In this document: piece after piece, positions 58,921 to 64,000 of the stretch
How the letters are laid out: every line of letters begins with the position of its first letter
Position numbering within the stretch: the stretch's first letter is position 1
NCBI RefSeq assembly: GCF_019279795.1
Contig: NC_056745.1
Coordinates: 506,837,618 to 506,901,617 of the forward strand
Length of the DNA: 64,000 bases
Origin: Protopterus annectens
Lineage: Eukaryota; Chordata; Ceratodontiformes; Protopteridae
Direction of reading: 5' to 3'
The notes under the pieces: model-generated
Told to the model about the DNA's origin: nothing
The model's database searches: none
The model's input: only the letters and a program-made list of their open reading frames with translations
Made by a program: the position numbers and the translations under genes

Positions 58921-59010
58921 AGGGGTAAATTTTAGGAAGAATGTATTCAGAACACCCCATTTTAAATACAGAACTGATGGTGTTTATCCTTACTTTTTTG
59001 AGGTGGTCTG

Positions 59011-60229
59011 GTAGTTGTTACAGTAGCATAACATTAATTAATTGCCTGCTACTTAAGCACTTTTTAACTAGCAGGTCAGTAAAATCAAGATGAAGGCCAA
59101 GCAGACCTGAAAATCTTGGACGGGAGAATGGGTAAGCACAGGAGAAAATAACACACCGCACATAGGATCACTGTAAATTTGTTGAATAGGTCTTATTCCG
59201 CAAGTATGGGTACTGCATCCTAATAGGCAATTTATTACCTATCACTCAGTACAGACCTAATTAACTGTTTCAGGACCAAACCTAAACAAAGGAAAAGAAA
59301 ACTAAGTTAGTAAGGACAGAAAAAAGTGAAAATAAAGTAGACCTCATTAGAATTTCAAATAAAAGGGACAAATAGGATGAAATAAGAACAAATGTTAAAT
59401 CATTCCAAAGTAGGAATAGTGAAGGATACTAAGCCCTATAAGACTACACCCTAAAAAAGACTGATAAGAGAAGCATCACCAACATAAATACTGGAAATAT
59501 ATTTATAGATGTCAGTATGCAACAACTGCACTTTCTACCTTTAACAGCATTCTAATCCCATTTCAAAATAATCTAAAAGCAAATTAAAATCAGTGTTAAA
59601 GTTTGACTAGTATGGAAAAAGTGCAGCAAAAATCAAGATAAAAAGTATCCACTGATTGAGAAAGATTAGGAAGACAAATACCAATAAGGATAAAATTGCC
59701 TTCCTGCGCTCACTAGAGACTAACCTGTCAAAGGAACTTAGAAGGTTCTGACAAGCTATTAAGAGTATTTGAACCAGCCTAATTTACCCCAAAATTTCTT
59801 GAAACTACAAGGAATCATACAAAGTATAAACAAACTGAAGGACAGCACATCTTTCCACCATGCCCTTCAGTAAATACCTTTAACAGTGCTTCCTCTCCCA
59901 ACCCCGTAGCCCTTCATATGACTATCTCTCCTACCCACATTTCTACTTTAAAACAATATCAAGGAAATATATTCAAAAACATTTAGGTTAGCACTACAAA
60001 CCAGACTCCCCTCAGTTATATTCCAAACAAATACTACATCTCGGTAGTGCCAGGCTAAATCAACTGTCAGTACATATCCTTAATCTTACATTCACAAACA
60101 AATTCATTCTATCCAGTTTCAAGCACTCTTTAATACTTCTCCACCTCAAGGTAACTACCCCTTGCTACAATCAATGGGTACAGGCCAATTGCCAGTTCCT
60201 GGCCTATCACAATTTTTTTGATAAAACTT
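59011..60229. other. Unassigned sequence
   Basis: No motif recognised. Composition is A-rich on the plus strand. Confidence 0.35.
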
Positions 60230-60230
60230 A

Positions 60231-60940
60231 TCATAGGTTCATAGGTATATACTAGGCTAACAAAAACCAAAGCCTTTAGATGCCTAGCTGTGCATTCCAA
60301 CCAAACTGTGTCTCTATGTATCATTGACTTTTATTAAGAGAGGGTATGTTAGTTAGGAAGTTTCTAGAGGCTATGTGGGGTATATGTTTGTTTGGGGATT
60401 ACTGTCTACCTCTTTCAGAGACCTGGAGGCCAGACCTGGGGTAAATTTCCAATTTCCCATCCACTGGTCAAGGATACGCTTAAAGAAGATTAGGGATGGA
60501 CTCTGCTTCACATGTATGGGGACCCTTTTCCAGAGCATGGGGATCCTCTGAGCCACATAGCTGAATTATTTCTGTCACAAGCAAAATTTAAAGCTATGGA
60601 TGTGGTGATTCTGATGCTATTCATTTTGCAGATGTGCAAAAGGTTAATCAGAACTGGATCTGAAGATGCCTTGTATGCCAGGCATAGATCACCTCTCAGG
60701 AGACCAAGTATATAGGCAGAACTTTAAGGTGATCCATATAGGACAATGTGTTTATACCCTGGATTTTTCAGATAAGAACCTTTGTGAAAGGTCCATCTCT
60801 TGCATATGTATGGTCTGGTACATATCAAAGGGGGCATTATACTCAATGATGGCTCTGATAAGGGTCTAATAAAGTGGCAGTATGACTTCCTTGGACCTGG
60901 ATGCCATACCATTACTTATAAGATGACTAACCTCTGAAAA
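60231..60940 (-). repeat. CR1 3' end (copy D)
   Basis: Minus-strand CR1 3' fragment ending in TCATAGGTTCATAGG at 60231. It shares CCCATCCACTGGTCAAGGAT, CCAGGCATAGATCACCTCTC and GGGGGCATTATACTCAATGA with the other copies. Truncated at about 60940 before the RT core. Confidence 0.8.
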
Positions 60941-60964
60941 GGGCAAAAGTGCTCATCTCTCATT

Positions 60965-61228
60965 TTAACTTAATAAATTGTGGTTTTAAACAAGCAATTC
61001 CAGCCTGAATCCATTTTTTTCTTATTTTTAATAAGATTGCAAAGTGCTCTTTGACATAGATCTCACTTAAGACATTGGGTATATTGATCAAGCAAGTTTC
61101 ATCCACATCCTGATTAAGGATAGCCTTGAAATATCCTTTCTCCCTCTTATTCAAAACCTCAATAAAGACCTCAATCACAAGTGAGTTAGGATAACCCCTT
61201 CTCAAAAACATTTCCTTCAACAGTTCAC
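60965..61228 (-). pseudogene. Penelope-like RT fragment (copy d)
   Basis: A minus open piece of 86 codons starting MKEMFLRRGYPNSLVIEVFI. FLxRGYPxxLI is typical of the region after the PLE RT catalytic core; compare FLARGYSNEIL in the copy at 9.4-10.4 kb. It lies between a CR1 3' end and an L2-like element. Only this segment survives. Confidence 0.55.
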
Positions 61229-61604
61229 ATTCATTTAAAAATGCATTGGATGATGGATATGAAGGATTTTTGGGTAATGGTGTTTAGGTCAGAGAGGATG
61301 TCAGCAATGTTGATGACTATAGATTCATCTGCGTATTGCATGAGAGATGATTGTGGACAGGAAGTATAGAGTAGATTGGTAAAGATATTGAAGAATAATG
61401 GACCAAGAATTGATCCTTGGGGAACCTCCATTTTGATAGGAAGAGGAGGGGAGGGAATAGAGAGCTATTTTGTAGATTGCTATCGGTCATACAGGTAGCT
61501 AGAAAACCAGGAGATGGTTGAAGTGGAAACATTTAGGTCAGAGATTTTGGCCAGCAACAGGGGTGGTAGACAGTGTCAAATGTTTTACAGAAATCAAGAA
61601 ACAG

Positions 61605-62105
61605 TCATGATACTAGCTTATTATGGTCTCTTGACAAAGAAATAGTGTTGATAAAGGATAGAAGAGCTGTGGTTGTGCTGTGTTTTAGGCGAAAGCCATG
61701 TTGTGTTGGTGTGAGTAGTTTTTCTTGTAATAGGAAATCCAGAATTTGGTTGTGCGCATATTTTTCTAATATTTTAGCGAGAGGTAATAAAACTGTAATT
61801 GACCTGAAATTGGAAATTTCGGTGGAGTTGCCTCCTTTATGAATGGGTAAGGTAAAGAATTGCTTCCAGACTGAGGGAACCTTGGATTCAGTGATAGAGT
61901 GGTAGATAATTATGGAGACAGGAAGGGCTAGGAACTTTGCTGCAATCTGTAGAAAGAGTGGAGGTAGGTTATCGACAGAGGGGGAGCAGGATTTCAGTTT
62001 AAGAAATAAGGATTTTATGTAGCTGGGTAGATACTGGTTTGAGAGAGAAGTTATTTGTGGTTTTAGAGGTGGTAGGGAGCTCAGAAGGGTTGACAGCATT
62101 TGCAT
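61605..62105 (-). pseudogene. L2-like RT fingers/palm (open 166 codons)
   Basis: The longest open piece of the L2-like element, covering the RT N-terminal region and motifs 1-2a. It shows SVDNLPPLFLQIAAKFLALP, VPSVWKQFFTLPIHKGG and QHGFRLKHSTTTALLSFINT, a pattern close to DNYRPISxLPxxSKILEKxV...QHGFRxxHST. It ends in motif A's run-up; the conserved catalytic Asp lies in the next frame. Confidence 0.75.
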
Positions 62106-62656
62106 CAGTGTTGGTAGGATTTATCATTTTACTGATGGAGCCAATGAAGTAGGTGTTATTAATAATATTGAGTTGAATTTAAGTACAGCCTCATCCAGTG
62201 GTAGATGGGTTATGAAAGACCAATTTATTACTGAGAGGAGGTTGTTGAAAGTATCAGGATGGAAGTTAGAGAGTTTATGGCATTTGATATACTTATGTGG
62301 TCTAGTGTAGTGTGGTGAGAATCTTGGTACTGTGATTTGAGAGTGGTCACTTAGTCTGGGAGAGTTTCTGGGTGGTGACATTTGTGTGGGTCAAAGACAT
62401 TATCCAGTCACTAAAACAGCAGGAGTTGGATGAATTATTAATGTGGGTAGAAGTGGAGATTAATTGTGAGAAACCATGCAAGTTAGTACTTGAGCTAGGT
62501 CTATCTCAGGAGAGGGATAGACAGTTTATGTTGACATCTCCCAGGAGAGCAATTTCATTTGTTGAGTGTTAGGTAAGCCAAGAAAGAATGTGTTCAAGTA
62601 GAGTGATGTTATCACCGGGGGGTATATAGATGACCGCTGCAGTTATAGTGTACACA

Positions 62657-62706
62657 GATTAGAGGGGGAAGGGGTAAAGAGCTTAGTGGGAGGAGATACC
62701 TGATTG
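62657..62706. repeat. 50-bp exact duplication, unit 1
   Basis: GATTAGAGGGGGAAGGGGTA AAGAGCTTAGTGGGAGGAGA TACCTGATTG. The identical 50 bp recur at 63461-63510. Unit 1 lies within the L2-like endonuclease-coding segment. Confidence 0.95.
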
Positions 62707-63045
62707 AACTTAAAGTTGGCAGTCAGGAGTTCAGGTGGAGAGAATGAGGGGGTAGAGTTAGTAGGTGAGTAATAGTGAGACGGTTGGAGTATACAATGGT
62801 AACTCCTCCACCTTTTTTTGGGATGATCTAGTCGTAGCATGTTGTACCCTGGAGGGAGATACTCTTTGTCACAGTTCTAAAGCTTTAAACATGTTTCTTT
62901 GAGTGTAATAATGTCAGTGGAGTGGTTAGACATCCAGGTGTGGAATTGACTAACTTTGTTTAGGATGCTTCTGATATTCAAGGAGTAGAGTGACAAGTGT
63001 TTCTTAGGGAGGATGGGATGAGCAGTGTTAGGATCAGTCATATTA

Positions 63046-64000
63046 TTATTGCTGGGGGGAGGGAGCTAGGTCCTGGGTTAGGATGCATGTCCCCTAATAG
63101 TAGCAGAGCACTGAAGGTATAATTTGTGTTATAGAGTGAGGAGTAATAGAACATATATTTTTATCTTAGGTTTAGGAGTGGTAATGAGAGAAGGTGGGAT
63201 TTTGATTTTGGGAAAGGTAGTTGTGAGAAAGATAGATGGAGTGATTGTGAATGAGTAAAGCGATTAAAAAAATACCCTTGGATTGGTAGAGGTAGGAGAG
63301 AGGTGAACTGATTTTAACTGAGCATTGTGAGAAGTGAGGTGTTAAAGGACAAGTAAAGTGAATGTGCAGAGGATGGGTATTATCATGTTGTAGTGGAGCT
63401 GGATTGTGTTAGGTAGTGAGTAAGATGTGAGGGAGAGAGTTTAGCGGAAGAATGGTGATGGATTAGAGGGGGAAGGGGTAAAGAGCTTAGTGGGAGGAGA
63501 TACCTGATTGGTTAAGACAGGAAGAAAGAGGAGGGGTTAGAGGAGAGGGGAAAGTGATGGTTAGGTATAACTTAGATGAGTACAGGGGTGGGTGGAATGA
63601 GGATAGGTAAGGGAATGGAGTGAGCCCAAGTGTAGTGAGGCAAATGGAGTGGGAAGAACCAGACCAGTGATATCACAGCAGCCAGAACCAGTCAATGAGA
63701 CCTGTGCAGAGTATAGCAGAATAAGAGAATATGCCAAGCAGGTAAAATTAGAAAAACACTAGGAAGCAAATAAAGTTCATGTCATGCCAGTTAGCTTGAA
63801 CATTAGTGGAGGATGACATTTGTTCTAAGACAAATAGGTTGTGGCCAAGCTATAGTGAGAAATGAAAAGGAGAACATTTAGCAAAGGTTGGAGATGAGGA
63901 AAATTGTTGCTAAGTTTCCGCCAGGTGTGCACACCACAGATATTAGTTAGAGCTACAGCCACTGCCAACAGAGCTATTGAAGTATGCCACAGATTATATA
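63046..64000. other. GA-rich sequence upstream of L2-like LINE
   Basis: Plus-strand purine-rich (C/T-rich on the minus strand), as expected if it is the 5' UTR or ORF1 region of the L2-like element. No ORF1 motif is recognised. The element probably runs past the window edge or ends before it. Confidence 0.4.
63461..63510. repeat. 50-bp exact duplication, unit 2
   Basis: Identical to 62657-62706 but located 804 bp away, upstream of the L2-like coding region on the minus strand. Confidence 0.95.

Larger units (their letters stand above)
46344..59010 (-). mobile_element. CR1 LINE (copy B), split by a 10-kb L1
   Basis: A minus-strand CR1 in two pieces, 46344-46970 (3' end, with AATAGGTTCATAG at the terminus) and 56987-about 59010 (RT and endonuclease). 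They rejoin exactly where CR1 copy A is continuous at 23345-23410. The L1 lies between two 11-bp repeats, ATCAGGCTAAG (46960-46970) and ATCAGGCCAAG (56987-56997). Its 5' side fades at about 59000 within the endonuclease. Confidence 0.85.
61231..63045 (-). mobile_element. L2-like LINE, endonuclease to RT (minus)
   Basis: A non-LTR LINE of the L2/CR1 group in reverse orientation. The endonuclease begins near 63040 (LSLYSLNIRSILNKVSQFHT, DIITLKET), with RLDHPKKR at the GGGV region (62643-62840), NCLSLSQE near 62500, and SDHSQITVPRF (62124-62381). RT at 61605-62105: WKQFFTLPIHKGGNSTEISN, FRSITVLLPLAKILEKYAHN, LTPTQHGFRLKHSTTTALLS. Then VPQGSILGPLFFNIFTNLLY and the catalytic YADD, changed to YADE, at 61231-61431. 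The 3' part is missing beyond 61231, where a PLE fragment begins. Several frame breaks. Confidence 0.75.

Overview
This window looks like intergenic or deep-intronic DNA of a large, AT-rich, repeat-laden vertebrate genome. I find no convincing host exon, rRNA, true tRNA gene, CRISPR array or bacterial-style operon. All recognisable coding sequence belongs to retroelements, and every copy is broken by stops, frameshifts or insertions. The mixture is Penelope-like elements with a GIY-YIG nuclease, CR1, L2-like, L1/Tx1-like, RTE and R4/Dong-like LINEs, an integrase-before-RT (Gmr1-like) Ty3/gypsy fragment, tRNA-headed SINEs and palindromic MITEs. That mix fits a non-amniote vertebrate such as a lungfish, basal ray-finned fish or amphibian. 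This is an inference; nothing here identifies the species.

Layout. 0-9 kb: an inverted Penelope-like piece, an L2-like RT remnant, a CR1 3' end, an L2-tailed SINE, a hAT-like MITE and AT-rich sequence. 9.0-10.95 kb: the best element, a Penelope-like retroelement bounded by a 15-bp direct repeat and ending in a hammerhead-like remnant. 13.3-14.9 kb: dense microsatellites, a palindromic MITE and a fold-back element with ~121-bp arms around a telomere-motif tandem repeat. 16.4-18.3 kb: the Gmr1-like fragment, split by a SINE. 19.5-26.9 kb: a minus-strand L1 copy interrupted by an L2-like 3' end, a CR1 and a palindromic MITE. 28.4-33.5 kb: three more pieces of the same L1 family in both orientations. 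33.6-35.2 kb: another palindromic MITE, a long GT run and a SINE with a 21-bp target duplication. 36.3-40.9 kb: a second L1/Tx1-type family (minus) split by an RTE fragment. 41.3-43.6 kb: a SINE and a Penelope-like copy (minus). 46.3-59.0 kb: a minus-strand CR1 split by a ~10-kb plus-strand L1, which itself holds a SINE, an R4-like element and a 1.28-kb TG...CA insertion. 60.2-64 kb: a CR1 3' end, a Penelope-like piece and a minus-strand L2-like element.

How the parts relate. The window is a readable insertion history. L1 jumped into CR1 at 46-57 kb, and CR1 jumped into the same L1 family at 22-26 kb, so both were active over overlapping periods. SINEs at 17.5 and 34.9 kb carry the 3' tail of the RTE at 37.3 kb, which points to mobilisation by RTE machinery. 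Three MITEs share a core but carry different palindromic arms. The most unusual objects are the fold-back element at 14.26-14.81 kb, the MITE family and the hammerhead-like motifs.
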